Part shown: positions 25,266 to 34,722 of the stretch, piece after piece
Layout: each line of letters opens with the position of its first letter
Numbering within the stretch: the first letter of the stretch is position 1
Assembly: GCA_964598565.1 (NCBI GenBank)
Contig: CAZRCG010000001.1
Span: 434,001 to 498,000, forward strand
DNA: 64,000 nucleotides
Source: CAZRCG01 sp964598565
GTDB lineage: Bacteria > Bdellovibrionota > UBA2394
Reading direction: 5' to 3'
Translations under genes and position numbers: made by a program
The notes under the pieces: model-generated
The model's database searches: none
What the model was told of the DNA's origin: nothing
The model's input: only the letters and a program-made list of their open reading frames with translations

Positions 25266-25277
25266 AACTATGTCCTT

Positions 25278-26570
25278 TCAGTGGGCTGTCCATTTAATGG
25301 ACTTAATATCAATGCCCTCTTTTACCATTTCATAAAGCGGCGACATCTCTCTTAGACGCAGTACCGCTTCAACAACTCTATCAATTGTAAAATCTATTTC
25401 TTCTTCAGTCGTAAATCGACCCAAACCAAAACGAATACTAGAGTGCGCTAAATCTTCTCCGATGCCCATCGCGCGCAGCACATAGGATGGCTCTAGCGAT
25501 GCACTTGTGCATGCCGAGCCTGACGATACCGCAATATCTTTCATCGCCATCATCAGAGCTTCCCCTTCGACATACGAAAAACTGATATTTAAATTATTGG
25601 GCAACCGACTTTCAGGATGGCCATTCAAAAAAATCAAATCAAGCCGAGCTTTTAAACCTTCAAATAAACGCTCTCTCAGCTTTTTGGTTCTGGCAGCTTC
25701 AAGCTCCCACTCTGCATGAGCGATTTCGGCCGCTTTACCAAAGCCTACGATGCCGGGCACATTGAGCGTTCCACTGCGCATGCCGCGCTCATGGCCTCCC
25801 CCATGAATCAAGGGGCTCAATCGAACACGGGGATTCTTTCGTCTTACATACAAGGCCCCAACCCCTTTAGGACCATAAATTTTATGGGCCGAGAGAGATA
25901 ATAGATCGACCTGCCAATCCTCGACATCTATAGAAATACGCCCCGCCGCTTGAACCGCATCACTATGAAAGAGAACTTTCTTCTCCTTACAAAGAGCCCC
26001 AATTTCTTTCATGGGCTGAACGGTTCCAACTTCGTTATTGGCGGCCATTACCGAAACAAGAATCGTTTGGTCCGTTATGGCTTTGCGCAGATCATCAAGG
26101 CGAATGAGGCCAAACTCATCGACCTCTAGAAATGAAACCTCGAAGCCCTGCGTTTCTAGATACTTCACCGTATCGATCACCGCCTTATGCTCTGTTTTAA
26201 CGGTGATGATATGCCGACCCTTGGCCCGCAACATTTCGGCCGCTCCACGCAAAGCCAGATTATTGGACTCTGTGGCACCACTCGTAAAAATGATTTCCTT
26301 TGGATCAGCACCAATGAGCCTGGCAACCGACTTTCGGGCGTCTTCGACGGCTGCTTCTGCCGACCAACCGTAGGCGTGATTTCGGCTAGAGGCATTGCCA
26401 AAGGCAGAACTAAAATAGGGGATCATGACGTCAAGCACCCGCGGATCCACAGGTGTCGTGGAGTGATAATCTAAGAATATCGGCGTCTTAACGCTTGGCG
26501 TTGGGGCAGATTTATGCGGGTCCGATTTTTTTGGTTGCATTGCCATGGAATGTTTAGCCTTTTCCGTCAT
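25278..26570 (-). CDS. iscS: Cysteine desulfurase IscS
   Basis: A PLP enzyme that takes sulfur from cysteine for Fe-S clusters and tRNA thiolation. The PLP lysine is in SLSAHKIYGPKGVGAL and the active cysteine in SGSACTSASLEPSYVL. The domain begins at PIFLDYHSTTPVDPRVL. The frame runs to 26645; the ATG at 26570 is chosen, giving 430 aa with an N-terminal tail of about 30 residues that starts MTEKAKHSMAMQPKKS. It leads the isc operon without an iscR gene. A palindrome lies just upstream (26599-26608). Confidence 0.92.
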   Translation of the reverse strand: MTEKAKHSMAMQPKKSDPHKSAPTPSVKTPIFLDYHSTTPVDPRVLDVMIPYFSSAFGNASSRNHAYGWSAEAAVEDARKSVARLIGADPKEIIFTSGATESNNLALRGAAEMLRAKGRHIITVKTEHKAVIDTVKYLETQGFEVSFLEVDEFGLIRLDDLRKAITDQTILVSVMAANNEVGTVQPMKEIGALCKEKKVLFHSDAVQAAGRISIDVEDWQVDLLSLSAHKIYGPKGVGALYVRRKNPRVRLSPLIHGGGHERGMRSGTLNVPGIVGFGKAAEIAHAEWELEAARTKKLRERLFEGLKARLDLIFLNGHPESRLPNNLNISFSYVEGEALMMAMKDIAVSSGSACTSASLEPSYVLRAMGIGEDLAHSSIRFGLGRFTTEEEIDFTIDRVVEAVLRLREMSPLYEMVKEGIDIKSIKWTAH

Positions 26571-26598
26571 TTTCACAATACCAAAGTGATAATATTTA

Positions 26599-26608
26599 AC
26601 GTTAACGT
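26599..26608. promoter_or_regulatory. Palindrome ACGTTAACGT upstream of iscS, possible operator
   Basis: A perfect 10 bp palindrome sits 29-38 bases upstream of the iscS ATG in an AT-rich leader. Further upstream on the minus strand, TATGCTATCTT resembles an extended -10 element (TGnTATnnT), which would place the palindrome near the transcription start. No IscR gene is in the window, so a regulator cannot be named. The call rests on symmetry and position only. Confidence 0.35.
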
Positions 26609-26668
26609 CAAGAATAAGATAGCATACTTTACCCGGATAAATCATAAAATTTTGTCGCGAAGCGGCTC

Positions 26669-26732
26669 AGGCGGAGGCGCCCGTAAGGGGGTTCTGCCTT
26701 CTGGTGGGGCTTTGGCGATCACGCCTCCGCCT
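26669..26732. repeat. Inverted repeat between the iscS and nadE genes
   Basis: AGGCGGAGGCG (26669-26679) and CGCCTCCGCCT (26722-26732) are perfect 11-base complements separated by 42 bases. On the minus strand it begins within the nadE stop codon (TAGGCGGAGGCG). It could fold as a transcription terminator for nadE, but no T-run follows, so it is more likely a mobile or structural repeat. Confidence 0.6.
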
Positions 26733-28356
26733 AGGAGGTAAAAAATCTCTGTACCACGGGCATCCGGCGACCCATACCAAACGCCTTTTGAGAGACCTTA
26801 AGACCCAAGGGCATTTGGAAGCGTTTGTACTCCGAGGCCCCGAGCCACCGCATAACCTTCGTCAAAATATCGTGGGGAACTCCTTCACGAAGTAAATCGT
26901 CTACACGACGCCTCTGTTCTATCAGCTGATAAAGAATCGTATCCAAAACCTCGTAAGGAGGCAGTGTATCTTGATCGGTCTGGTTGTGGCGAAGCTCCGC
27001 AGAAGGCGCTTTTGTAAATACTGTTTCGGGAATTCGAGGCGCTCGACGATTAGCCTCACGAGCCAGCGCGTAAACTTCTGTTTTATAGATATCGGCAATG
27101 GGAGCGAGCGCCCCACACATATCGCCATAAAGGGTGCAATAACCCACCGCGAGCTCGCTCTTGTTGCCGGTCGTCAGTACCAGCGCCTTATACTTATTAG
27201 CGAGAGCCATCAGTAGAAGGCCGCGTGTTCGAGCTTGAATATTCTCTTCAGTTATATCGGGCTCGAACCCCTCAAAACTTTTTTCTAAGGTATGCAGCGC
27301 CGACTGAAAAAGATCTTCAATCGACAATATATGGGTGGGATTTTGTAAGGCCTTAGCCAACAAAAGTGCATCGCGATTACTTTCTACCGAGGTAAAGCGC
27401 GAGGGCATCAGCACACCGTGTACGTTTTCAATTCCTAGAGCGTCAGTCGCTAGGCAGGCCACGAGCGATGAGTCCATTCCCCCGCTCAAGCCAAGAATGG
27501 CCTGACGAAAACCCGACTTATGACAATAGTCTCGAATGCCGAGTACTAAAGCATCGTAAGTAAGTCTCTCAGCGTGAATGGCTTTCGGCTCTTGGATTTC
27601 TGCCGCCTTGACGTCGACCACAAGAAGCGCCTCTTCAAATGCGGGGCCCTCAAGCAGAAGATCGCCAGAACCCGACCATGCATACGATCGCCCGTCAAAA
27701 ATGAGTGAATCATTGGCTCCCACACAGTTCACGTACACCAAGGGTGTGCGATAGCGCTGAGCAATCTTCTGAAGCATTTGCCGCTTCGCTGACACTTTTT
27801 TGGTTTCAAAGGGCGAGGCTGAAATATTAAGAAAAATATCTACCCCTTTACAGTCTTCTAAAGGAAAGACCTGATAGCGTTGATGCAATTCAGTCGACGA
27901 ATCATCACTCCAAATATCTTCGCAGACCGAAAAGCCAATCTTCGTACCCTTCCACTCAAAGAACCCCGAGCTACGTCCGGCCTCAAAAAATCGATCTTCA
28001 TCAAACACATCATAGGTGGGCAAAAGTCGCTTCGAATATTCATAAATCTGACGACCCTCGTGCGCTACTTTCAAGACATTCAGCAAGGGCTTACCCGAAC
28101 CTCGATTCAAAGCCACAGAACCAAAGGCCACCGGAATAGCTTGAACTTGAGCGACAAAGTCTGCTGCCGTTTTCTCTGCCAAGAGAGCGAAGTCTCGATA
28201 GTCCAACAGATCCTGCGCAGGGTAGCCACATAGGGCAGTCTCGGGAAACAAAACCATGTCCACGTCTCGAACTCGATCTAAAAAAGAGATCATCCGCTGA
28301 AGATTTCCCGAGAAATCTCCCACCGTCGAATTCATTTGAGCTAAGGCCAATTTCAT
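26731..28356 (-). CDS. nadE: NAD+ synthetase, glutamine-hydrolysing
   Basis: The last step of NAD synthesis: amidation of nicotinate adenine dinucleotide with glutamine-derived ammonia. The N-terminal nitrilase-type glutaminase has the Glu-Lys-Cys triad in FPETALCGYP, YSKRLLPTYDVFDE and FSVCEDIWSDD. The C-terminal synthetase has LGLSGGMDSSLVACLA, then TGNKSELAVGYCTLYGD. The 541 aa two-domain length is normal. Its ATG overlaps the stop of the upstream ABC gene as ATGA. Confidence 0.95.
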   Translation of the reverse strand: MKLALAQMNSTVGDFSGNLQRMISFLDRVRDVDMVLFPETALCGYPAQDLLDYRDFALLAEKTAADFVAQVQAIPVAFGSVALNRGSGKPLLNVLKVAHEGRQIYEYSKRLLPTYDVFDEDRFFEAGRSSGFFEWKGTKIGFSVCEDIWSDDSSTELHQRYQVFPLEDCKGVDIFLNISASPFETKKVSAKRQMLQKIAQRYRTPLVYVNCVGANDSLIFDGRSYAWSGSGDLLLEGPAFEEALLVVDVKAAEIQEPKAIHAERLTYDALVLGIRDYCHKSGFRQAILGLSGGMDSSLVACLATDALGIENVHGVLMPSRFTSVESNRDALLLAKALQNPTHILSIEDLFQSALHTLEKSFEGFEPDITEENIQARTRGLLLMALANKYKALVLTTGNKSELAVGYCTLYGDMCGALAPIADIYKTEVYALAREANRRAPRIPETVFTKAPSAELRHNQTDQDTLPPYEVLDTILYQLIEQRRRVDDLLREGVPHDILTKVMRWLGASEYKRFQMPLGLKVSQKAFGMGRRMPVVQRFFTS

Positions 28357-30086
28357 CCCACCGACCCTACCCCTGATTCACGAAGCAAGTCAGCTCCAGA
28401 ACTCTGCCGTTGCACAATTTCATCATAAGATCCTTCATCGACCACCCGACCTCTTTCAAAGACTAATAACCTGTCGCAGGCTTTGACGGTCGACAGTCTG
28501 TGGGCGACTAAAATGAAGGTACAGTCTTTCAGATCTCGACGCACAATATCGAGAGTCTTCTGCACCATGGCTTCGGTTTTGTAGTCAATTTGAGACGTAG
28601 CTTCATCCAAAATCAAAATAGACGGTTTTCGCACAATAGCTCGGGCTAGCGCCAAAAGTTGGCGTTGGCCTCCCGACAGCGTAGACCCCCTTTCCATCAA
28701 CTCTTCATCTAAGCCTTTCGAAAAAATTCTAAGCCAATCGCCAAGACCCACGCGCTCCAAGGCACTTAAAATCTGTTGGTCGTCAATACTCTCATCAAAG
28801 AGCCGCACATTTTCTCGAATGGTTTCTGAAAAGATGACGATGTCTTGAGAAATCCACACAATTCGCTGGCGGAGATTGCTCAGAGAAAAATCTCTGATCG
28901 CTGTACCGTTGATGGAAATAATTCCAGTTGTAGGTTCATAAAAACGCAGCAAGAGAGCACATGTCGTTGTCTTGCCCGACCCCGTCTTTCCTATCAATGC
29001 AACCGACTCACCCTGACGAATTTCGAAGTTTAAGCCGTCTACTGCAGGCGGATCGTCGGAATGATAACAATGCGTCACATCTTTAAAGTGAATGGCTCCG
29101 TGAACAAAGGGCCGAAACCCTCCGTCACTTTCTGGCTCAGCTTCTGCCAAATCGGCGAGCCGATCAAGAGCGGCGATCGCTTGTTGAAATATTCCCAATT
29201 TTTCAGAAAACTCCCGAAGCGGCCAACCGAAATAAGACGAATACGCTAAAAACGTGACTAAGGCGCCCACCGTGAGTTCGCCTCGAAATACGAGCCATCC
29301 TCCAAAGCCAAGGATGATGGCATCCATAGTTCCAGTCATGAATGGAATGAGCGGATTATAATGCGCATACTCCCGAACGGCCCCGATACTTTTGCTCGCC
29401 AGGCGCCCCGACAAATAATTGAAGCGCTGGGTAAAAAATTTCTGGCCATTAAACATTTGAATATCTCGAGCTCCAGAGAGTGTCTCGGCAGTGGCCGCAT
29501 TGACGGCCGAGAGCCCTCGACGCATGAGCGAAAATTTGCGGCGAATTCGAATATCGGCACGAATCGTCAAAACAACAAACAAAGGTAGAATGGTCAGCGC
29601 GGCTAACGCGAGCCTCCACTCTAACCAAATCATAACCGTCGCCCCTCCAAGAATTAAAAAGATACTGCCAAACAGAGGAAGCATCGCTGACGAGAGAAAC
29701 TCGTTCAGCGAATTGATATCGTTGGTCAGTCGGGTCGTGAGCGTACCACTTTTATGGTGATCAAAATAAGAGAAGGGATACGACATGAGACGCCGCATCA
29801 GATGGCGCCTCGCCTCGACTAAAATCTCTAGTCCAAGCGCCCTCAAACAGTAAGCCGACGATGCGGCAATAACAAAGTGCAGACTTCGAACCGCAAGAAG
29901 CAGAAAACCCAAAAATAAAAGATCGCTGGCAGCCGAGTGAACAATGCTATCGATGAGTCGGCCGATTAAATAAGGACTCCAAATGGCAAAGTACGAAGGC
30001 AGAAATACAAGAACGGTCGCCACGGCAAGATGCCATCGATAAGGCTTCAGCACTATACGCAGCTGCTTCAACGAACGGCGAATCAC
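28353..30086 (-). CDS. ABC exporter half-transporter with canonical ATPase site
   Basis: One half of a probable heterodimeric ABC exporter. Six-helix membrane domain (AVATVLVFLPSYFAIWSPYLIG onward), then an ATPase with Walker A GKTGSGKTTTCALLL, signature TLSGGQRQLLALA and Walker B ILILDEATSQID with catalytic Glu. The frame extends back to 30209 inside the neighbour, but a GTG at 30086 overlapping the upstream TGA (GTGA) starts the family N-terminus and is used (577 aa). The substrate is unknown; drug or lipid export are typical. Confidence 0.88.
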   Translation of the reverse strand: MIRRSLKQLRIVLKPYRWHLAVATVLVFLPSYFAIWSPYLIGRLIDSIVHSAASDLLFLGFLLLAVRSLHFVIAASSAYCLRALGLEILVEARRHLMRRLMSYPFSYFDHHKSGTLTTRLTNDINSLNEFLSSAMLPLFGSIFLILGGATVMIWLEWRLALAALTILPLFVVLTIRADIRIRRKFSLMRRGLSAVNAATAETLSGARDIQMFNGQKFFTQRFNYLSGRLASKSIGAVREYAHYNPLIPFMTGTMDAIILGFGGWLVFRGELTVGALVTFLAYSSYFGWPLREFSEKLGIFQQAIAALDRLADLAEAEPESDGGFRPFVHGAIHFKDVTHCYHSDDPPAVDGLNFEIRQGESVALIGKTGSGKTTTCALLLRFYEPTTGIISINGTAIRDFSLSNLRQRIVWISQDIVIFSETIRENVRLFDESIDDQQILSALERVGLGDWLRIFSKGLDEELMERGSTLSGGQRQLLALARAIVRKPSILILDEATSQIDYKTEAMVQKTLDIVRRDLKDCTFILVAHRLSTVKACDRLLVFERGRVVDEGSYDEIVQRQSSGADLLRESGVGSVG

Positions 30087-31828
30087 GAAAGCTCCAAAAC
30101 ATCGGTGCAGTGAGCAAGCGTTGTTGGGCGATGACTTACGAGAACCACAGCGGCACTTTGTGGAAGTCTCGCCTTTAAAAGCGTGAGAAGTTTGGCTTCT
30201 GTTCTCCAATCGACATGCGAAAAAATATCGTCAAAAAGATAAAGCTCACGCTCTTGCAAGAGCGCGCGCCCGAGAGACAAGCGCTGTTTCTGCCCCCCAG
30301 AAAAGTTCACGCCTTTCTCGCCGATGCGAATATCTAGGCCTCCTCGTTCTTGCAAATCGTCCATTTCAAACTCAAGTGCCATTAAGAGCTCAAGTAATTT
30401 GGCATCCGATACCGCTTTCTCTCCTAATGTTAGGTTGCTTCGAATGGATTTTGAAAAGAGAACGGACTCTTGCGATACATAAATAATTCTCTGTCTTAAT
30501 TCTTCAGGACTCATCGTCACAATGTCTTGCCCCTCCAAATAAATAACGCCTTCATGAGGATCTCGCTGACGAGACAAAGCTTCAAGCAAGGTAGACTTTC
30601 CAGACCCCATGCCCCCCGTGAGACCCAACCACTGCCCGCGATACAACCGCAGATTAAAAGGTCCCAAGATCTTCGGCGGATTTCCTTCGTACCGCAGCAT
30701 CAGCGAGCGTGCCTCAATCAGAGGTCGAGCCACGTCTGAAAGGTTGGTCGACGCCAGCGAGATCTCAGCTTTCTCTTGGGCTTTTTGCAAGATGGGATTC
30801 TCTGTGTCAGTGAGCGCGCGAATTCGCGCAGAAGCAGCTTGAGATTGTCTAAAGAGAGTTAAGCTCCAACCCATAGCCATCATGGGCCAATCCAAATAAT
30901 TTAAATAAATTTGAAATGCAATCAGAGACGATAATTCAAGTCGCCCTTCGATAACTTTAAAACCACCGTAAATCAGCACAAAAACCATGCAAAGACTGCG
31001 AACAAATTCGAGGGTGGGACTATAAAACGACTGATAGGCGGCAACCGACAACGAACTTTCTTTGAAGTCATCATTCACTTTCGAATAAGAGTTGAAAAAT
31101 CGATCTTGTACCCCAAAAGCTTTCACCACCCTAATGCCCGAGATCAACTCATGTGTTTTACCACTGAGAAGACCCGTAAGATTCTGAACCAAATCGTAGA
31201 GTGGCCTCTGTCGGCCACTAAAAAAATAGGCTCCTGCTGCCGCCAAAAGAATTACCGGAAACACATAGGCGGCGAGCTCTGTATCTAAATAAAACATAGC
31301 TGCGGGAAATAGAATTAAATTGATAACGATATCAATAGACATCAGCGCCCCAACACTCATGGTCATTCGCATACTTTCTGTATCGGTCGTTAGCGCAGAG
31401 AGAAGATCGCCAATTTTCTTTTGTTTAAAAAAATCGCGATGAAGAGACAGTAAATGAGAAAACAGCTCCCGTCGCATACGGTCGGCAACGCCATAGCTTG
31501 ACCAAAATAAAAAAACCCTCCACCAATAGCGCAAATAGGCGACTAAAGCGTGTAGACCCAAAAACAGACAGACGAGTGCTACCAGTGCCCATGGTCCAGT
31601 GAGAGCCTCACCCCAAATGCGGGCTGAACTTCCGGTAGCTTTTGCCACCTGCGCCATGAAAGGCTCGAGAACGCCTCCATTCAAAATATCGATGGCTTGT
31701 TTAATCACGAGCGGCAAAATGACGCCTACAGAATCCACCACCAGCAATGTGACGGCTCCCCACAGAAGAGCTCTTTTGCTTTCCCTAATTAAATAACGAT
31801 GACGGAAATGATCCGACAGCGTGGGCAT
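30083..31828 (-). CDS. ABC exporter half-transporter with degenerate Walker B
   Basis: The partner half, 581 aa. Membrane domain (SKRALLWGAVTLLVVDSVGVILPL) and ATPase with Walker A TGGMGSGKSTLLEA and signature FSGGQKQRLSLG. Walker B reads ELYLFDDIFSHVD: the catalytic Glu is replaced by Asp, as is common for one half of heterodimeric exporters. The H-loop histidine is present (VLVSHRPTT). Encoded immediately after the membrane protein at 31829-32527 and coupled to the next half-transporter by a GTGA overlap. Confidence 0.9.
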   Translation of the reverse strand: MPTLSDHFRHRYLIRESKRALLWGAVTLLVVDSVGVILPLVIKQAIDILNGGVLEPFMAQVAKATGSSARIWGEALTGPWALVALVCLFLGLHALVAYLRYWWRVFLFWSSYGVADRMRRELFSHLLSLHRDFFKQKKIGDLLSALTTDTESMRMTMSVGALMSIDIVINLILFPAAMFYLDTELAAYVFPVILLAAAGAYFFSGRQRPLYDLVQNLTGLLSGKTHELISGIRVVKAFGVQDRFFNSYSKVNDDFKESSLSVAAYQSFYSPTLEFVRSLCMVFVLIYGGFKVIEGRLELSSLIAFQIYLNYLDWPMMAMGWSLTLFRQSQAASARIRALTDTENPILQKAQEKAEISLASTNLSDVARPLIEARSLMLRYEGNPPKILGPFNLRLYRGQWLGLTGGMGSGKSTLLEALSRQRDPHEGVIYLEGQDIVTMSPEELRQRIIYVSQESVLFSKSIRSNLTLGEKAVSDAKLLELLMALEFEMDDLQERGGLDIRIGEKGVNFSGGQKQRLSLGRALLQERELYLFDDIFSHVDWRTEAKLLTLLKARLPQSAAVVLVSHRPTTLAHCTDVLELS

Positions 31829-32527
31829 CTAAACGAAGCAAGTCACTGAAAGATAAAGAACGAGCCACAGAGCAAAGCCACTGGCAATCACTCCTGATAT
31901 CGTTTTCATAGGGCCAACCTTGCCCTTAAGTGCATTCAGTTCTAAAGCAATCAATATAGCCCCTACAATTGCCCAAATCATTCGACGGTCAGAAGTTTCT
32001 GTGAGCGCCAATGGCAAGTGGCTTGCCGCTCCCATAAAAAACAACATAGGAATTGAAAAGAGCACATTCGTTCGCGATGCCACTAGGGCTCGCTCGGCCC
32101 TGGCCGCGGCACGAGGATCGGGCTGTCCGCCTGAGGCGACCGAATTGGCCGAGGCGATCACCACTTTTTGAGCCGGCCAAATGACGAACCAAACATTGAA
32201 CGCCATGAGAGTACCAAGTAAAGAGCCAATCAAAATCCAAAGACCCCACGAGCTTAAATAAATATAGTGGCTGGCCACATGCCCGCGATGCCACAGCATC
32301 ACCACCCCTACAAAAAACGTAATCGCCGCCGACCACCGAAACCACCACAGCGCCCGAGGCACCAATTGACGAACGGCCGTCTGCTTAGTCGCCCCATCGG
32401 TCTCCGCAAAAAAGGGTCCTTGAACAAAATTAAAATAGTAGAGCAAACCTATCCAGGCAATGCCCGCCATAAAGTGAACCCAACGTAAGATATGATAAAA
32501 GCCATCGGCTGTAAGCAGTGTAGACAT
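31829..32527 (-). CDS. Integral membrane protein with urate oxidase N-terminal (PuuD-like) domain
   Basis: 232 aa with about seven hydrophobic segments. The N-terminal WVHFMAGIAWIGLLYYFNFVQGPFF matches the membrane module found at the start of PuuD-type urate oxidases. The cytochrome c domain of PuuD is missing, so urate oxidation should not be assumed. No heme-binding CxxCH was seen. It is followed by the ABC exporter pair on the same strand. Confidence 0.8.
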   Translation of the reverse strand: MSTLLTADGFYHILRWVHFMAGIAWIGLLYYFNFVQGPFFAETDGATKQTAVRQLVPRALWWFRWSAAITFFVGVVMLWHRGHVASHYIYLSSWGLWILIGSLLGTLMAFNVWFVIWPAQKVVIASANSVASGGQPDPRAAARAERALVASRTNVLFSIPMLFFMGAASHLPLALTETSDRRMIWAIVGAILIALELNALKGKVGPMKTISGVIASGFALWLVLYLSVTCFV

Positions 32528-32612
32528 AAGACGCCTAGCCTATTAAAGCGCCGCAGAGCTGCCAACAGAAAACACATCCGAATTACAAGGATATAACTTG
32601 TGTAAGGGTATA

Positions 32613-33905
32613 CTAGACTCGCTTATCGAGCGGGACAAAGGGACGAGTTGTCTCGCCCATATAAATTTGGCGAGGTCGACCGATCTTCATAGCCGGGTCT
32701 TCGACCAGCTCTTTCCACTGGGCAATCCAACCGGGAAGCCGTCCAATCGCAAACATGACGGTGAGCATATTGGTGGGCACTCCCAACGCTCGGTAGATAA
32801 TGCCAGAATAAAAATCGACGTTGGGATAAAGTTTGCGCTCCACGAAATAAGAATCTTTGAGAGCGGCTTCTTCCAGCCCCTTGGCAATTTCTAAAATGGG
32901 ATCATTCTTGCCCAATTTTTGCAAAACTTCGTCGCAGGATTTTTTAATGATCTTCGCGCGAGGATCGTAATTTTTATACACACGGTGTCCAAAACCCATC
33001 AGGCGAAAAGTCGACGATTTATCTTTGGCCATCGTGATATATTTTTTGTAATCGCCCCCATCGCGATGGATGGCTTCGAGCATTTCAATGACCTCTTGGT
33101 TGGCACCGCCATGGAGAGGGCCCCAAAGAGCACAAATACCTGCTGAAAGAGCGGCAAACAAATTAGCTTTTGCAGAACCGACCAGCCGCACCGTCGACGT
33201 AGAACAGTTTTGCTCGTGGTCGGCATGTAAAATCAAAAGCAGATTCAGGGCTGATACCGCCACGGGGTCAATCTCATAGGGCTCAGCAGGAACCGAAAAC
33301 ATCATATTTAAAAAATTAGAAACATAATCAAGATCGTTTCTTGGATAGACAAAGGGCTGCCCTACAGATCGCTTATGCGCAAATGCCGCCAGCACTCGAA
33401 CTTTAGACAAGAGTCGCGTGATCGTCCCATCTCTCTCTTCGGGAGTTTGGTCCGAGCTCAGCAACTCAGGATAATACGCCGATAACGAGCAAACCATGGA
33501 TGAAAGAATCGCCATGGGATGCGCCGAACTCGGATACGAATTAAAAAAATTCTTCATGTCTTCATGAATTAAAGAATGGTACTTGATGCCCGTACGAAAT
33601 TTTTGAAGCTCTTTGGCATTTGGCAATTTGTCGTAAATCAGCAGATATGAGACTTCGAGAAAGCTCGTCTTCTCACAAAGGTCTTGAATAGGAATACCTC
33701 GATACTTTAGAACTCCCTTTTCTCCATCGAGAAACGTGATCTTAGAAGTACAAGCTCCGGTATTCATATAACTCGGATCAAGCGTTACATAGCCGGTTTG
33801 CGCTCTGAGCTTAGAAATATCGAGCGCCTTTTCTCCCTCTGTACCAACAATAATGGGGAGTTCGACGGTCTTTCCTTCAATGTCGAGTTTTGCAACGTCA
33901 GTCAT
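32613..33905 (-). CDS. gltA: Citrate synthase
   Basis: Condenses acetyl-CoA and oxaloacetate to start the TCA cycle. Catalytic residues appear as His in LLILHADHEQN, His in MGFGHRVYKNYDPRAK and Asp in YPNVDFYSG. The frame extends to 33950, but the ATG at 33905 is preceded by GGGAGG at a good distance and is used (430 aa, the size of the Gram-negative hexameric form). A single gene with no obvious terminator. Confidence 0.96.
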   Translation of the reverse strand: MTDVAKLDIEGKTVELPIIVGTEGEKALDISKLRAQTGYVTLDPSYMNTGACTSKITFLDGEKGVLKYRGIPIQDLCEKTSFLEVSYLLIYDKLPNAKELQKFRTGIKYHSLIHEDMKNFFNSYPSSAHPMAILSSMVCSLSAYYPELLSSDQTPEERDGTITRLLSKVRVLAAFAHKRSVGQPFVYPRNDLDYVSNFLNMMFSVPAEPYEIDPVAVSALNLLLILHADHEQNCSTSTVRLVGSAKANLFAALSAGICALWGPLHGGANQEVIEMLEAIHRDGGDYKKYITMAKDKSSTFRLMGFGHRVYKNYDPRAKIIKKSCDEVLQKLGKNDPILEIAKGLEEAALKDSYFVERKLYPNVDFYSGIIYRALGVPTNMLTVMFAIGRLPGWIAQWKELVEDPAMKIGRPRQIYMGETTRPFVPLDKRV

Positions 33906-33957
33906 GAGTACCTCCCCTCCTATTGGGCCATCGCCAAGACCATCACGCAAGCACTTA

Positions 33958-34722
33958 CTAGGCCTTCTTTACGAAAAACTCGATATAAGCATCTTCGTAA
34001 ACTTTCATAAAAGTCGAGTCTTCAACATTGAAATCGCGAGACGATACAGACAGAAGAATTCCATCGTCTCGTTGACACGATGAAATGAGAGCCCCCATCA
34101 TTTTTGCAGCACATTGTCGGTCAGGTAACGAATCAAAATTCTGAAGCTCTAAACCCGACAATAAAAATATTTTGGGCACTTTATGAACGATCGTCGAATC
34201 ATCCGCGTCCAGAAGAGTGCAAAACCAGCGAAGATCTGCCGGGGCCTGAACGCTTAGAAAACCGCTGACGTCTCTTTCAATTTTAACATCGGCTATGTGA
34301 TGAGCATCCAAAGCCCAATAACCAGCGGCTCCACTCCATCGAGAAAGATAATCGGGCACTATACTGAAATGAGGGTCGCCTGAACCCAAATCAAAAATAT
34401 GTCGTCCTTTAAAATATTTCTTAACCAAGTGGCCAAATTTTCTGGTCTTCAGTTTTTGAAGACTAGTTTGTACCCAGCGGCGCTCCCTGCCGCAAGAAAC
34501 AACTATATCTGAAAGATCGGGCAGAGCCCCGGGAACCAAGTGATACAGGTCGTACCCTAGGTCAAAAGCGGATGCTAAGAGCCAGTCCGAAAACACATGC
34601 TCGTAGGCACTGTCGTGAAATGGGGACGGCTCTCGACTGGCCCGATACTCCGAAAGCATCGCTTCGAAAATCTGTTGGATCGAAGAGAGGAGATGATGAT
34701 CAGTAGGATGCGGTACCTTCAT
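33958..34722 (-). CDS. Hypothetical protein with a SAM-methyltransferase-like motif, 254 aa
   Basis: The centre has HIFDLGSGDPHFSIVPDYLSRW, resembling the SAM-binding glycine loop (DxGxGxG-like) of class I methyltransferases, followed by YWALDAHH and GILLSVSSRDFN with strand-helix spacing. The GDPH sequence is a weak match and the substrate is unknown. The start lies 23 bases inside the upstream pilin-like gene, so translation may be coupled. It ends the minor-pilin cluster; a role in modifying pilins is only a guess. Confidence 0.6.
   Translation of the reverse strand: MKVPHPTDHHLLSSIQQIFEAMLSEYRASREPSPFHDSAYEHVFSDWLLASAFDLGYDLYHLVPGALPDLSDIVVSCGRERRWVQTSLQKLKTRKFGHLVKKYFKGRHIFDLGSGDPHFSIVPDYLSRWSGAAGYWALDAHHIADVKIERDVSGFLSVQAPADLRWFCTLLDADDSTIVHKVPKIFLLSGLELQNFDSLPDRQCAAKMMGALISSCQRDDGILLSVSSRDFNVEDSTFMKVYEDAYIEFFVKKA

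Noticed and set aside
31829..32527. Complete urate oxidase (PuuD).
   Set aside because: Only the N-terminal membrane module is present; no cytochrome c domain or CxxCH motif.
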